Shown: positions 44,887 to 54,750, counted from the first letter of the stretch. The stretch is DNA of 64,000 bases from GCA-002793235 sp965267355 (GCA_965267355.1 OZ253956.1:2170001-2234000), one strand, 5' to 3'. Notes: a model not told the origin generated them from the sequence alone. Made by a program: numbers and translations.

Positions 44887-47800
44887 TTAAGAGATACTTT
44901 TTATTAATTGTTTAAGGATGTCCTGCGCAGCCTTACTTATTTTAGTGCCAGGGCCAAATACTCCAGCAGCACCTTGTTCAAAAAGGTAGTTATAATCTTG
45001 TTGTGGTATTACTCCACCAACAATTACCATAATATCTCCTCGTCCAAGTTTATTCAGTTCCTCTATTACTTGAGGTACTAATGTTTTGTGCCCTGCAGCC
45101 AAGGAGCTCACTCCCAAAATGTGGACATCATTTTCTACAGCTTGTTTAGCAGCTTCAGAAGGTGTTTGAAACAAAGGGCCAATGTCAACATCAAAACCTA
45201 AGTCAGCAAAAGAGGTGGAAATAATTTTAGCACCTCTATCATGTCCATCTTGTCCCATTTTAGCTACCATAATACGAGGCCTTCTACCTTCCAATTCAGC
45301 AAACTGGTTAGCTAATTCTTGTGCTTTTTCAAAATCTTTATCTTGCATAGCTTCTGCTTTGTAAACACCACTTACCGAACGGATTTGAGCCTGATACCTG
45401 CCAAACACTTTTTCCATAGCATCAGAAATTTCACCCAATGTGGCTCTTGCTCTTGCAGCATTTACTGCTGCTTCTAATAAGTTTCCATTGTTTGATTGGG
45501 CAATTTCGGTAATTTTATTCAGAGCAGCAATTACTTCGTGATTATCACGTTCAGCTTTAATTGTATTAAGTCTTTCAATCTGACTGTTTCTAACAGCAGT
45601 GTTATCAACTTCTAATATTTCTATTTCCTCTTCTTGTTCTACTTGATATTCATTCACTCCAACAATAATTTCTTTGCCAGAGTCAATCTTAGCTTGCTTT
45701 CTAGCTGCAGCTTCTTCAATTCTTAGTTTTGGAATGCCTTTTTCAATGGCTTTTGCCATACCACCTAATTCTTCAACTTCTTCAATTAATTTCCAGGCTC
45801 TGTTAGCTAATTCGTGAGTTAAAGATTCAATGTAGTATGAGCCACCCCAAGGGTCAACAGTTCGGCAAATTTCAGTTTCTTGTTGTATGTATTTCTGAGT
45901 ATCTCTTGCAATCATGGCAGAGTAGTCAGTTGGTAATGCTATGGCTTCATCCAGTGCATTAGTGTGTAAAGATTGAGTTCCTCCAAGTGCAGCAGCCATA
46001 GCTTCAATACAAGTTCGAGTAACATTGTTGTAAGGGTCCTGCTCAGTTAAACTCCAACCACTTGTTTGGCAGTGCGTTCTTAATGCTAATGATTTAGGGT
46101 TTTTAGGGTTGAATTGTTTTACAATTTTTGCCCATAGCATTCTTCCAGCTCGCATTTTAGCAATCTCCATAAAATGGTTCATGCCAATACCCCAAAAGAA
46201 AGATAGACGAGGAGCGAATGCGTCTATGTCCATCCCAGCTTCAATACCAGTTCTAATGTATTCAAGACCATCAGCAAGAGTATAAGCCAGTTCAATATCA
46301 TTGGTGCCTCCAGCTTCTTGTATGTGGTAGCCAGAAATACTAATGGAATTAAATTTAGGCATGTTCTTAGAAGTATATTTAAAAATATCTGCAATAATTC
46401 TCATGGATGGTTGAGGAGGATAGATGTAGGTATTTCTCACCATAAACTCCTTCAAAATGTCGTTTTGGATTGTTCCAGCCAATTGTTCTGGTTTTACGCC
46501 TTGTTCTTCAGCAGCTACTATGTAAAATGCCATTATAGGAATAACAGCTCCATTCATAGTCATAGAAACAGACATTTGATCTAAAGGAATTTGATCAAAC
46601 AAAATTTTCATATCCTCAACCGAATCAATGGCAACTCCAGCTTTACCAACATCACCAACTACTCTCTCATGATCAGAGTCATAACCTCTGTGTGTTGCTA
46701 AATCAAATGCAACAGATAAACCCTTTTGACCTGCAGCCAAGTTTCTTCTATAGAAAGCGTTTGATTCCTCAGCAGTACTAAAACCAGCATATTGTCTGAT
46801 GGTCCAAGGTCTCATTACATACATAGTAGAATAAGGACCCCTTAAGTTTGGAGCTATACCGGCAGCAAAATCAAGGTGCGTTAAACTTTGTATAGCTTCA
46901 TTATTGTAAACACTTTTTACCTCAATATTTTCGGAAGTTAACCAAGTATTATCTTCAGTACTATTGGAGATAGTTTTTAAATTATTAAGATCAATTTTCT
47001 CAATCTTTGCAGAAACTTTTTGACAAAACTCGTTGGTAAGGTGTTCGATGTAGTAAGTTCCATCAGCTGGGTTTATAACTTTGTCGAAGAATGATTCTTC
47101 TTTTAAAACATGCTGTATGTTTCGAGCTATTCGGTTAGCGAAATTAACATCCTTGTCATAAGGAAGAACAGTAAGCGTATTACAACCTCCAATTATTGCT
47201 GACATAGCTTCTGTACAACCTTTTAGGATATTGTAATGAGCTTCTTCTTTGGGTAATTCTGGTAGCTTAGTAATGGAGTGGATGTTCATTTCTATATCAA
47301 CATCATAACTATTTAAAATAGCAGCCCATAAAATTCTTGCAGCTCTTAGTTTAGCTATTTCAAAAAAGTAATTAGTACCTATCCCAAATTCAAATTGAAT
47401 GTTTTGAGCAATTAATGTTGCATCAATGCCTTTCTGATTAAAATGATTGATGTAAGCAATACCTTTATGTAAAGCGCGAGTAAGCTCTTCAACAATGTTA
47501 CTTGTATTACTATTTTTAACAGTAATTGGTTTCAGGTTAGCTTCAAGTATTGGAGTTATAACTTCATCAGGACTATTATCAATAAAATCATAACCAATAG
47601 AGCCATTAATTTTACTGATTTCAGTATAATCGGATAGTAATTTAAAAGTTTGAGATGGGGTAGGCGTGTAAAAATGAAGCTGAATAATTTCAATATCAAT
47701 GTCTTTTAAAAGGGCTTCCAATTCATTAGCTTCATTAATAGAGCCAATAAAAGTTAGAGAGTTTACACCACCTTTTAATGCTTCCAAAGCAGTTGTGTTG

Positions 47801-48033
47801 GCTTCTTTTGGAGTTGTTATCTGAACATTTTGATTTATGAACCAACCTTTTTCTTTTTTTAATAGAACATCTTGAGTGGTTATCAACTCTTTATTATAGA
47901 AAGGTTGAACTTCAATCTCTTCTTTTGATTTCCACACTAAGTTTTCTTTAAAACCTTTTCCTTTAAGGTCAATATTAATTTTATCTAACCATTCTTGAGT
48001 GCTAACACCACTAAACTCCTCAAATAAATTCAT
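44887..48033 (-). CDS. Methylmalonyl-CoA mutase, small and large subunits fused in one chain
   Basis: 1048 residues. About 1-375 resembles the small subunit MutA (SFTYTP-type Phe-rich segment near 145, a TIM-barrel half with NPADGTYYIEHLTNE). About 380-880 is the MutB catalytic barrel (HLDFAAGIAPNLRGPYS, GFSTAEESNAFYRR, RTHCQTSGWSLTEQDPYNN). About 900-1048 is the B12 domain with GQDGHDRG, whose His ligates cobalt. It converts succinyl-CoA and methylmalonyl-CoA. The two parts are commonly separate genes in Bacteroidota; here the linker is only a few residues and no stop or frameshift interrupts the frame. Confidence 0.93.
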   Translation of the reverse strand: MNLFEEFSGVSTQEWLDKINIDLKGKGFKENLVWKSKEEIEVQPFYNKELITTQDVLLKKEKGWFINQNVQITTPKEANTTALEALKGGVNSLTFIGSINEANELEALLKDIDIEIIQLHFYTPTPSQTFKLLSDYTEISKINGSIGYDFIDNSPDEVITPILEANLKPITVKNSNTSNIVEELTRALHKGIAYINHFNQKGIDATLIAQNIQFEFGIGTNYFFEIAKLRAARILWAAILNSYDVDIEMNIHSITKLPELPKEEAHYNILKGCTEAMSAIIGGCNTLTVLPYDKDVNFANRIARNIQHVLKEESFFDKVINPADGTYYIEHLTNEFCQKVSAKIEKIDLNNLKTISNSTEDNTWLTSENIEVKSVYNNEAIQSLTHLDFAAGIAPNLRGPYSTMYVMRPWTIRQYAGFSTAEESNAFYRRNLAAGQKGLSVAFDLATHRGYDSDHERVVGDVGKAGVAIDSVEDMKILFDQIPLDQMSVSMTMNGAVIPIMAFYIVAAEEQGVKPEQLAGTIQNDILKEFMVRNTYIYPPQPSMRIIADIFKYTSKNMPKFNSISISGYHIQEAGGTNDIELAYTLADGLEYIRTGIEAGMDIDAFAPRLSFFWGIGMNHFMEIAKMRAGRMLWAKIVKQFNPKNPKSLALRTHCQTSGWSLTEQDPYNNVTRTCIEAMAAALGGTQSLHTNALDEAIALPTDYSAMIARDTQKYIQQETEICRTVDPWGGSYYIESLTHELANRAWKLIEEVEELGGMAKAIEKGIPKLRIEEAAARKQAKIDSGKEIIVGVNEYQVEQEEEIEILEVDNTAVRNSQIERLNTIKAERDNHEVIAALNKITEIAQSNNGNLLEAAVNAARARATLGEISDAMEKVFGRYQAQIRSVSGVYKAEAMQDKDFEKAQELANQFAELEGRRPRIMVAKMGQDGHDRGAKIISTSFADLGFDVDIGPLFQTPSEAAKQAVENDVHILGVSSLAAGHKTLVPQVIEELNKLGRGDIMVIVGGVIPQQDYNYLFEQGAAGVFGPGTKISKAAQDILKQLIKSIS

Positions 48034-48086
48034 CTATTGGAAATTAAAATGAGTTGTAAAAATACTAAACGAAGCTAAAAAGGTGA

Positions 48087-48377
48087 TTATTTGGTGGCAA
48101 AAACAAAAATCTCTTCGTTGTCTTTTTTCATGAAATATTTTTCACGAGCAAACTTTTCTAATGAAGAAGGGTTTTGAGTAAGTTCATTAAATTCTCTACG
48201 TGTTTTTTCTATCTCTTTATCAAAATACTTTTTTTCGGTTTTAAGTTCGTTGAGTACTGAACGGTAAGACCATTGGGAAATCATTTTGTTTTGATCAAAA
48301 AAAGTAACCCAAAGTAAAAAAGCTAATAAAGTAATGGAGTACTTATTTTTTAACCAGTTGGGAATTTTTTTAATCAT
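48087..48377 (-). CDS. FtsB/DivIC-type septum formation initiator
   Basis: 96 residues. A short cytosolic N-terminus, one transmembrane helix (about 13-27), and an extracytoplasmic coiled coil (about 38-66) ending in LEKFAREKYFMKKDNEEIFV, the family's Ala-Arg-Glu-Lys signature. It works in the divisome with FtsL/FtsQ-type proteins. The neighbouring mutase gene follows after 53 bases, an order seen in other Bacteroidota. Confidence 0.9.
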   Translation of the reverse strand: MIKKIPNWLKNKYSITLLAFLLWVTFFDQNKMISQWSYRSVLNELKTEKKYFDKEIEKTRREFNELTQNPSSLEKFAREKYFMKKDNEEIFVFATK

Positions 48378-48381
48378 AACT

Positions 48382-48389
48382 CAAAGGTA
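48382..48389 (-). promoter_or_regulatory. Candidate -7 box for divIC, start-proximal
   Basis: TACCTTTG on the minus strand ends four bases before the divIC-type ATG. Confidence 0.45.
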
Positions 48390-48456
48390 GTTGATAAATT
48401 GACTAAACTCGGGTATTAATAAAATGAACTAATTAACAGAATATTGTTAAACATCT

Positions 48457-48464
48457 TATCTTTG
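48457..48464 (+). promoter_or_regulatory. Candidate -7 box for the DUF4293 gene
   Basis: TATCTTTG, 15 bases before the ATG at 48480. Confidence 0.5.
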
Positions 48465-48479
48465 CTAAAAATTTAGTTT

Positions 48480-48950
48480 ATGTTACAACGAATTCAATCT
48501 GTATTATTAGCCATAGTAGTTGTTCTAGGAGTAGTTTTTTCATTTATTCCGGTATTAGAATTTTCAGGATATGAATCTACTTATTTGATGAATGCTTATA
48601 AAACAATTAAAATATTAACAGGAGAGGTAGTTGCTAAGAATATGGGAGTTGGTGTGTTGCAAGGCTTGGTAATACTTATATCAGTAATTGTTATTTTCTT
48701 GTTTAAAAACAGAGGGTTACAAATGAAGCTAGCTAAACTAAACATCTTGTTATTAGCACTTCAAATTGCAGCAATAGTTTTTTATAGCGATACTGCTAGA
48801 ACCGCTATTGGAGCAAATGCAGGAGATGTAATTGTAAGCTATAAGTTTGGTTGTATAATTCCTGTAATATCTTTGATATTAACTTATTTGGCGATTCGTT
48901 TCATCAAAAAAGATGATGAATTGGTTCGGTCAGCTGATAGGCTTAGATAG
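48480..48950 (+). CDS. DUF4293 family membrane protein
   Basis: 156 residues with four predicted transmembrane helices (about 8-28, 60-77, 85-103, 120-142) and the conserved start MLQRIQSVLL and end IKKDDELVRSADRLR. The family is common in Flavobacteriia and uncharacterised. The 3' end overlaps the convergent M3 peptidase gene by eight bases. Confidence 0.88.
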   Translation: MLQRIQSVLLAIVVVLGVVFSFIPVLEFSGYESTYLMNAYKTIKILTGEVVAKNMGVGVLQGLVILISVIVIFLFKNRGLQMKLAKLNILLLALQIAAIVFYSDTARTAIGANAGDVIVSYKFGCIIPVISLILTYLAIRFIKKDDELVRSADRLR

Positions 48951-50985
48951 TTTCTGCTTCCAGTAAGCCTGCTCTTCTTAACAATGCATCAGCATCAGGT
49001 TCTTTACCTCTAAATTTTTTGTACAACTCCATTGGGTGTTCAGAACCTCCTTTGCTTAAGATATTATCTTTAAATTTTGAACCAATCTCAGAATTGAAGA
49101 TTCCATTTTCCTTAAAAAATTCAAATGCATCAGCATCTAAAACTTCTGCCCATTTGTAAGAATAATAGCCAGAAGCATATCCTCCCTGGAATATATGAGA
49201 GAATGAAGTACTCACATTCGTTTCCTCATTGTAAGGGTAAAGTTGAGTTTGTGTTGTAGCTTCTTTTTCAAACGCTCCAACATTGTTGATTTCGTTAGGG
49301 TTGATTGTATGCCAAGCCATATCTAGTAATCCAAAGTTTAGTTGACGCACCATTTTAGTAGCTTCCATAAAATTGGCAGAGTCTTTTATCTTTTGAACTA
49401 AATCCATCGGAATTACCTCGTCTGTTTCGTAATGAAAAGCAAACAGGTTTAGAGATTCCTCCTCATAACACCAGTTTTCTAGTACTTGAGACGGTAACTC
49501 AACAAAATCTCTGTAAACACTAGTTCCAGACAAGCTAGGATAAGTTGTGTTTGCTAAGATACCATGCAAAGCATGTCCAAATTCATGAAACAGGGTAGTT
49601 ACCTCATTAAAAGTAAGCAAAGATGGTTTAGTAGCTGTTGGCTTGGTGAAATTACAAACATTAAGAATATGAGGGCGGTTGTTTACTCCATCTTTAATGT
49701 ATTGCGAGTTTAATGATGTCATCCATGCACCATTTCTTTTACCTGGTCTAGGATGATAATCACCATAAAAAATAGCAGCTAAATCACCATTTTCATAAGT
49801 TACTTTATAAGTAAGCACATCTTCGTGCCATGTATCAATATTATTTACTAATTCAAAGTTTAAACCATATAGTTTAGTAGCTACTATAAAAGCACCATCA
49901 ATTACATTTTCTAATTTAAAATATGGTTTTAACATTTCATCATCTAACTCAAATAAATCTTGTTTGATTTTTTCCATGTAATATGATCCATCCCAGCTTT
50001 GTATTTGCTCAATACCATCAAGTTTAGCTTTTTCGCTCAAGCGTTCAATTTCTTTTATGGCAAAAGGTTTTGACTTGCTTAGAAGATTATTTAAGAAGTT
50101 CATCACCTTTTGTGGTGAGGTTGCCATTTGCTCCTCTAAAACAAACTGAGCATGATTTTTATATCCTAATAATTGGGCACGCTGATAACGGAGCTTAATA
50201 AGTTTAATTACATTTTCTTGATTGTCTAATTCATCACCCTTAAATGTTTTGGAAGCACTTGCTATACTTATTTCTTTTCTTAACTCTCGGTTGTTTGAAT
50301 AGGTAACAAATGGAACCAAACTAGGATAATCTAAGGTGAAAACCCAACCATCTTTTTCTTTTTGTTGAGCTGTTAACTTGGCAGCTTCAATTACACCTTC
50401 AGGTAAACCACTTAAATCTTTTTCATCAGTAATGTGTAGCTCGTATTTGTTAGTAGCAGCTAACACGTTTTCTCCAAATTTTAGGGAAGTTTGAGCTAAT
50501 TCTTTGTCAATTTCTCTCAAAGTAGCTTTGTCAGCCTCATTCAAATTAGCACCATTTCTTACAAAGCTTTTGTAGTTGGTTTCTAATAGAGTGGTTTGTT
50601 CAGGGGTAAGGCTAAGATTTGATCTATTCTTGTAAACAGTTTTTATTCGTTCAAATAATTTTTCATTTAAGCTGATATCGTTAGAAAATTCTGAAAGCAT
50701 TGGGGAAACTTCAGATGCAATTTTTTGAATTTCTTCTGAGGTTTCAGCCGAATTTAAGTTGAAAAATATTTTTGATACTTTCCCTAACAGCTCACCACTA
50801 AAATCCAATGCCTCAATTGTGTTTTCAAATGAAGATGGCTCAGGGTTGTTGCAAATTTCATCAACCTCTTTTTTTGCCAAAGCAATGGCTTCGGTAAAAG
50901 CAGGTTTAAAATGCTCGTTTTTTATTTTAGAAAATGGAGTTGTGCCAAATGGTGTATTAAATTCCTTTAATAACGGATTGCTCAT
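48943..50985 (-). CDS. M3 family oligopeptidase (oligopeptidase A / Dcp-like)
   Basis: 680 residues. Zinc motif FHEFGHALHGIL near residues 465-477, with the third ligand Glu downstream in the ELPSQVLENW segment. No signal peptide, so it is cytosolic. It degrades short peptides, including cleaved signal peptides in E. coli. It begins 28 bases after the phosphoesterase gene. Confidence 0.93.
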   Translation of the reverse strand: MSNPLLKEFNTPFGTTPFSKIKNEHFKPAFTEAIALAKKEVDEICNNPEPSSFENTIEALDFSGELLGKVSKIFFNLNSAETSEEIQKIASEVSPMLSEFSNDISLNEKLFERIKTVYKNRSNLSLTPEQTTLLETNYKSFVRNGANLNEADKATLREIDKELAQTSLKFGENVLAATNKYELHITDEKDLSGLPEGVIEAAKLTAQQKEKDGWVFTLDYPSLVPFVTYSNNRELRKEISIASASKTFKGDELDNQENVIKLIKLRYQRAQLLGYKNHAQFVLEEQMATSPQKVMNFLNNLLSKSKPFAIKEIERLSEKAKLDGIEQIQSWDGSYYMEKIKQDLFELDDEMLKPYFKLENVIDGAFIVATKLYGLNFELVNNIDTWHEDVLTYKVTYENGDLAAIFYGDYHPRPGKRNGAWMTSLNSQYIKDGVNNRPHILNVCNFTKPTATKPSLLTFNEVTTLFHEFGHALHGILANTTYPSLSGTSVYRDFVELPSQVLENWCYEEESLNLFAFHYETDEVIPMDLVQKIKDSANFMEATKMVRQLNFGLLDMAWHTINPNEINNVGAFEKEATTQTQLYPYNEETNVSTSFSHIFQGGYASGYYSYKWAEVLDADAFEFFKENGIFNSEIGSKFKDNILSKGGSEHPMELYKKFRGKEPDADALLRRAGLLEAETI

Positions 50986-51012
50986 AAGTTTTTGCCTTTG
51001 AATTTTTCGAAT

Positions 51013-51525
51013 CTACAAAGATAGGGATTCTGTCTTTGGACCGAGTTCAATAACTTCTAAATCTTGGATTTCTTTTTTATTAATAGTAAAGCGTACTATG
51101 GTTTTAATTTTATGAAAACCGCTTTTGCCGGCAGCTCCAGGATTGATGTGAAGTAAATTTAGTTTTTTATCGTACATCACTTTTAAAATGTGGGAATGTC
51201 CACTAATAAATAGGTTAGGAGGGCTAATTGTTATTTCTTCTCTTACATCTTTACTGTAACGATTAGGGTAACCTCCAATATGTGTCATCCACACATTAAC
51301 TTCTTCGCATTTAAACCTCAGGTTTTTTGGAAATAACTTTCTAATCTGCTGGCCGTCAATATTTCCATAAACCCCTTTAACGGGTTTAATTTTTGATAAT
51401 TGATGAATTACTTCAATGTTACCCACATCTCCAGCATGCCATATTTCATCACAAGCTGTAAAGTATTTTTCAACTTTTGGATCTAAGTAGCTGTGTGTAT
51501 CTGAAATTAAACCTATTCGGGTCAT
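51013..51525 (-). CDS. YfcE/MJ0936-type metallophosphoesterase
   Basis: 170 residues. Metal-binding motifs run in order: ISDTHSYLD (residues 7-15), HAGDVGN, GNIDGQ, THIGGYPN and SGHSHILK. This is the compact single-domain phosphodiesterase type; the natural substrate is unknown. Confidence 0.93.
   Translation of the reverse strand: MTRIGLISDTHSYLDPKVEKYFTACDEIWHAGDVGNIEVIHQLSKIKPVKGVYGNIDGQQIRKLFPKNLRFKCEEVNVWMTHIGGYPNRYSKDVREEITISPPNLFISGHSHILKVMYDKKLNLLHINPGAAGKSGFHKIKTIVRFTINKKEIQDLEVIELGPKTESLSL
51016..51023 (-). promoter_or_regulatory. Candidate -7 box for the M3 peptidase gene
   Basis: TATCTTTG on the minus strand, inside the last codons of the phosphoesterase gene and 30 bases before the peptidase ATG. 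Confidence 0.4.
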
Positions 51526-51530
51526 GCTTT

Positions 51531-51538
51531 CAAAATTA
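51531..51538 (-). promoter_or_regulatory. Candidate -7 box for the phosphoesterase gene, start-proximal
   Basis: TAATTTTG on the minus strand ends five bases before the ATG. Confidence 0.4.
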
Positions 51539-51648
51539 AATAATGCTATAATTTATTTGGGGTATCTTTCTTAAAATAATTAATTTTCACATTTCAGATA
51601 ATAAATTAGATGTATCTGAGTTTCTAATCGCAAACAATTTATAATTTG

Positions 51649-52398
51649 ATGAGAAAAATAATTCTAACCTTAGCGGTGATTTTAAGTTCGGTAGTAACTT
51701 TTGCACAACAAGATACTTTAAAATCTAGAGATAGAGATTGGGGGTTTGTGTTAAACCTTACTGGTTTAATAAATAATATTTCGATAAACAATTTAACTGA
51801 TGCCAGTAATAACAATGCAATTTTAGCTAAGCACCACTTAACTGATGATAAAGTTTTAAGAATAGGTTTAGGTTTAAAATCGGTAAAGAACAACTGGTTT
51901 ACTGGTGATAGTATTTCATTAGGTTCTGGCAATAGAGCATTAAAAGAAGTAGATTCTACTGAAACTCGATTCGATTTTTCTATTGCTTTAGGTTTTGAAA
52001 AACATCTAGGTACAACAAGGAGGTTAGATCCCTATATTGGAGGTGAATTAAGAATTGGTAGAATAGGAGGAACTAAGATTGATGCTAAAACAGAAATTAC
52101 GGATGTAACAGGAACGCAAGACATTGATAGAATTATACAAAGAGATGGAGGCTTTAATTATAGTTTGAATGCGATAGCTGGGTTTAATTACTTTTTTGCA
52201 GAACGAATTAGTATAGGAGCAGAGTTTAGTTTGGGGTATTTATACAGCGCTGTAGGTGGTGATGAGAGTGAAAGTTTGGTAGATACACCTGTAAGTGGTT
52301 CGCAAATATCCAGTTTTGTAGATAGAGATAATAAGGCAACAACAAAAGGATTTGATGTAAACTCTACTGCTGGTTTGATGTTATCATTTTTCTTCTAA
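51649..52398 (+). CDS. Predicted outer-membrane beta-barrel protein
   Basis: 249 residues from the ATG at 51649 (a TTG lies one codon upstream). Signal peptide about 1-20 ending TFAQ. The mature part alternates beta strands typical of small barrels (FSIALGFEKHL, PYIGGELRIGRIGG, AIAGFNYFFAE, IGAEFSLGYLYS) and ends in FFF. I recognise no named family. It ends at a strong hairpin shared with the DUF4139 gene. Confidence 0.7.
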   Translation: MRKIILTLAVILSSVVTFAQQDTLKSRDRDWGFVLNLTGLINNISINNLTDASNNNAILAKHHLTDDKVLRIGLGLKSVKNNWFTGDSISLGSGNRALKEVDSTETRFDFSIALGFEKHLGTTRRLDPYIGGELRIGRIGGTKIDAKTEITDVTGTQDIDRIIQRDGGFNYSLNAIAGFNYFFAERISIGAEFSLGYLYSAVGGDESESLVDTPVSGSQISSFVDRDNKATTKGFDVNSTAGLMLSFFF

Positions 52399-52416
52399 TC
52401 CTAAGTAAGAATATAT

Positions 52417-52444
52417 AAAAAGCCTCCTGAATTCAGGAGGCTTT
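52417..52444. terminator. Bidirectional terminator
   Basis: A perfect palindrome, AGCCTCCTGA followed by its complement, flanked by A4 and T3 between convergent genes. Confidence 0.88.
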
Positions 52445-52450
52445 CTATTT

Positions 52451-54112
52451 TTAATTCAATGCCAATTGTTTGTCTTTATTAAATTGTACTGAGTATTTAA
52501 ACTCTATCTTTTTATTTTGCTTTGCACCAAGATTAAACTTCCAACTTAACATTCCGGTTTGCTCGTTATACTTTGCTTTATTATGAGATAATAGCCCAAC
52601 TTTAATGTCCTCAATGTTAGAAATCGGGATGTGATCTTCCACAATAATGTCAACATTATTAATTCTATTGTTTTTTACAGCTAACTCATACGTAAAGTAT
52701 TTGATCTTAGTATCAGCCATAAACTTCTCTTTTTCTTCTTCTTTAATCAGTTTTCTTCTAATGGATAATCGTTCGTCTCTACCCATAGTTACAGCTAATG
52801 AATCTCCCATTACATCAGGGTTTAACATGGTTTCCCCAATGTACGTTCCTTCAAAGTAAATATTAGCTTGTGCGGGTAATAAATTCAATTCTTCAAAACC
52901 TTTAACATCTGCAACTAAAAAAGCATCTTTATCTAATTTAGGTACCATATAGTACTGGTATTTTGCATCTAACTTTTCAGTTTTAACAGCAACCATGTGG
53001 TTCTGTCCATCAGAAGGAATAGTATAAGGAATAGAAATATCAAACTCTATGTTAGTCATGTTCTGATTCATAGTAGCATAATATGCTGAAGTTTGAGCAG
53101 GCCCTAATTGCTCTTCTTTTTCTTCAAAATCAAGTTTAGTATCATTCATTTCATTTGGCATTACTGCTCCTCCAAAATACCCCTTCTTTCTATTCTTTTG
53201 GTAGTAATTGTTTGGATTATAATAATTCATATACCAAACAGGCAACGTAGGTTTTACTTTACTTTTGTATGGATTGTTGGTAGAAAGCTTAAGATTTACA
53301 TTTTTCCAGTTTTCACCAGAGTTTTGGTAAACATTTGCTTTATAAGTTAATTCAACAGGAGAATTTACCCCGCTTGCTCTTAAATCGTATTTTGGACTCC
53401 AACTAGCATTGTTAACTAAATAATTTACGTCAATTGTTCCTGCAACAATTTCATCTGAGGAAACAGTTACAACAATTTGATATTTAGGATATGCTGCTTT
53501 AGCAATGTATTTTTTGTTGTTATCATCATTTATTTTATTTAATCTGTTTTGAATGGCTGTTTTCTTCTTGTGCAATAAATACTCTTGCTTTTTAACGGCA
53601 ATTAAAGTTGCATTGATGTTGTTGTATTTTTCTCTAAAAAACTGCATGGCATCTTTTAATAGGGGCAAGGAATCACTTTTTACTGATTTGTTGCCGACTA
53701 GTAAGCCCTTTTCTAATTCTAACACATCTTTTTTGTATTTAATTTCTTCCAGGTCAAAATTTACCATGTCTATTGTGTCTTGAATTAATCGGATTTTAGC
53801 CAAAATTTCTTTTGGGATTTTAGGCGGAGTAGGGTTGGAAGAAGGTTGAACAACTTTATATTTGGTATCTAAAATAACATAGTTTCCTCTACCACTTACT
53901 TGTATGCTATTGGCATTAATGTTAGAAGAAATACTGTCAAATACAACTTCAGTTACACCTTTTCTCAAATTTACTTTAGCCTTTCTGAAAACCTGTGCAC
54001 CATTAAGAAAAACGGTTACGTTCTTAATTGTTGAGTTTACCATAGTTTCATTTACTGCATAAGAAACTTGTGTAATTACGATAATGATTATTGCTGTGAT
54101 TAACTTTTTCAT
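52451..54112 (-). CDS. DUF4139 domain protein
   Basis: 553 residues from the ATG at 54112; a longer frame to 54151 adds 13 residues before the signal peptide and is unlikely. Signal peptide about 1-20. About 25-95 is the N-terminal beta part (VTVFLNGAQVFRKAKVNL), about 100-195 a coiled coil, and about 200-553 the DUF4139 beta domain (VNYLVNNASWSPKYDLRAS, YKANVYQNSGENWKNV). The family is linked by name to the mucoidy inhibitor A proteins; its role is unknown. Confidence 0.88.
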   Translation of the reverse strand: MKKLITAIIIIVITQVSYAVNETMVNSTIKNVTVFLNGAQVFRKAKVNLRKGVTEVVFDSISSNINANSIQVSGRGNYVILDTKYKVVQPSSNPTPPKIPKEILAKIRLIQDTIDMVNFDLEEIKYKKDVLELEKGLLVGNKSVKSDSLPLLKDAMQFFREKYNNINATLIAVKKQEYLLHKKKTAIQNRLNKINDDNNKKYIAKAAYPKYQIVVTVSSDEIVAGTIDVNYLVNNASWSPKYDLRASGVNSPVELTYKANVYQNSGENWKNVNLKLSTNNPYKSKVKPTLPVWYMNYYNPNNYYQKNRKKGYFGGAVMPNEMNDTKLDFEEKEEQLGPAQTSAYYATMNQNMTNIEFDISIPYTIPSDGQNHMVAVKTEKLDAKYQYYMVPKLDKDAFLVADVKGFEELNLLPAQANIYFEGTYIGETMLNPDVMGDSLAVTMGRDERLSIRRKLIKEEEKEKFMADTKIKYFTYELAVKNNRINNVDIIVEDHIPISNIEDIKVGLLSHNKAKYNEQTGMLSWKFNLGAKQNKKIEFKYSVQFNKDKQLALN

Positions 54113-54223
54113 AGTATTTATTTTTTTGCTCTCCTGAAATTTGGCACACAATTTAAATTACTGCTATGTACCTCATTATTTATTTCAGGCATTGCCTGTT
54201 AATATTAATTTATTGAATAGATG

Positions 54224-54231
54224 TACCTTTG
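54224..54231 (+). promoter_or_regulatory. Candidate -7 box for the DUF6495/dacB pair
   Basis: TACCTTTG, 42 bases before the ATG at 54274. Confidence 0.45.
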
Positions 54232-54273
54232 AATTTAATTCCATATTTTTAATAAAAAATTAATTTTAAGTTA

Positions 54274-54750
54274 ATGAAATACAGATGCTTAACAGATGAT
54301 GAGTTGAAGGAGCTAGAAACTGAATTCAAACATTTTTTGATTACCAATAATGTTTATACTGAAGAATGGGAAGAGTTGAATAAAAACAATGACAAAAAAG
54401 TACAGGAGTTGGTAGAAATGTTTAGTGATATTGTACTGGATAAGGCGTTGAAGAATGTGAAATTCCTGGAGCACATTACCAAAAATGACATTAAAGCATT
54501 CAGGTGTGATGAAAAAGAAATGACTTTGATAGGAATAACTACCACCAATGCTAACATTGACTTTATGAAGCATACACCGGAGGAATTTGCTGCTGATTTG
54601 AATATTTTTAAAACTACTAAACCGTACTTTAAGGAAAGAGAGCTGGAAGTATTTGAACTGATGGAATCAGGTTGCTCAATTATAGATGAAGAGCGCTTTA
54701 AGAAATTAGAATTAGCTCATATTTACTCAACGAAAACCATTCAGAATTAG
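54274..54750 (+). CDS. DUF6495-like conserved protein
   Basis: 158 residues, soluble and helical. It begins MKYRCLTDDELKELETEF and contains FLEHITKNDIKAFRCDEKEM, a pattern I associate with the flavobacterial DUF6495 family. The function is unknown. Its stop shares one base with the GTG start of the PBP4 gene, so the two are coupled. Confidence 0.75.
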   Translation: MKYRCLTDDELKELETEFKHFLITNNVYTEEWEELNKNNDKKVQELVEMFSDIVLDKALKNVKFLEHITKNDIKAFRCDEKEMTLIGITTTNANIDFMKHTPEEFAADLNIFKTTKPYFKERELEVFELMESGCSIIDEERFKKLELAHIYSTKTIQN

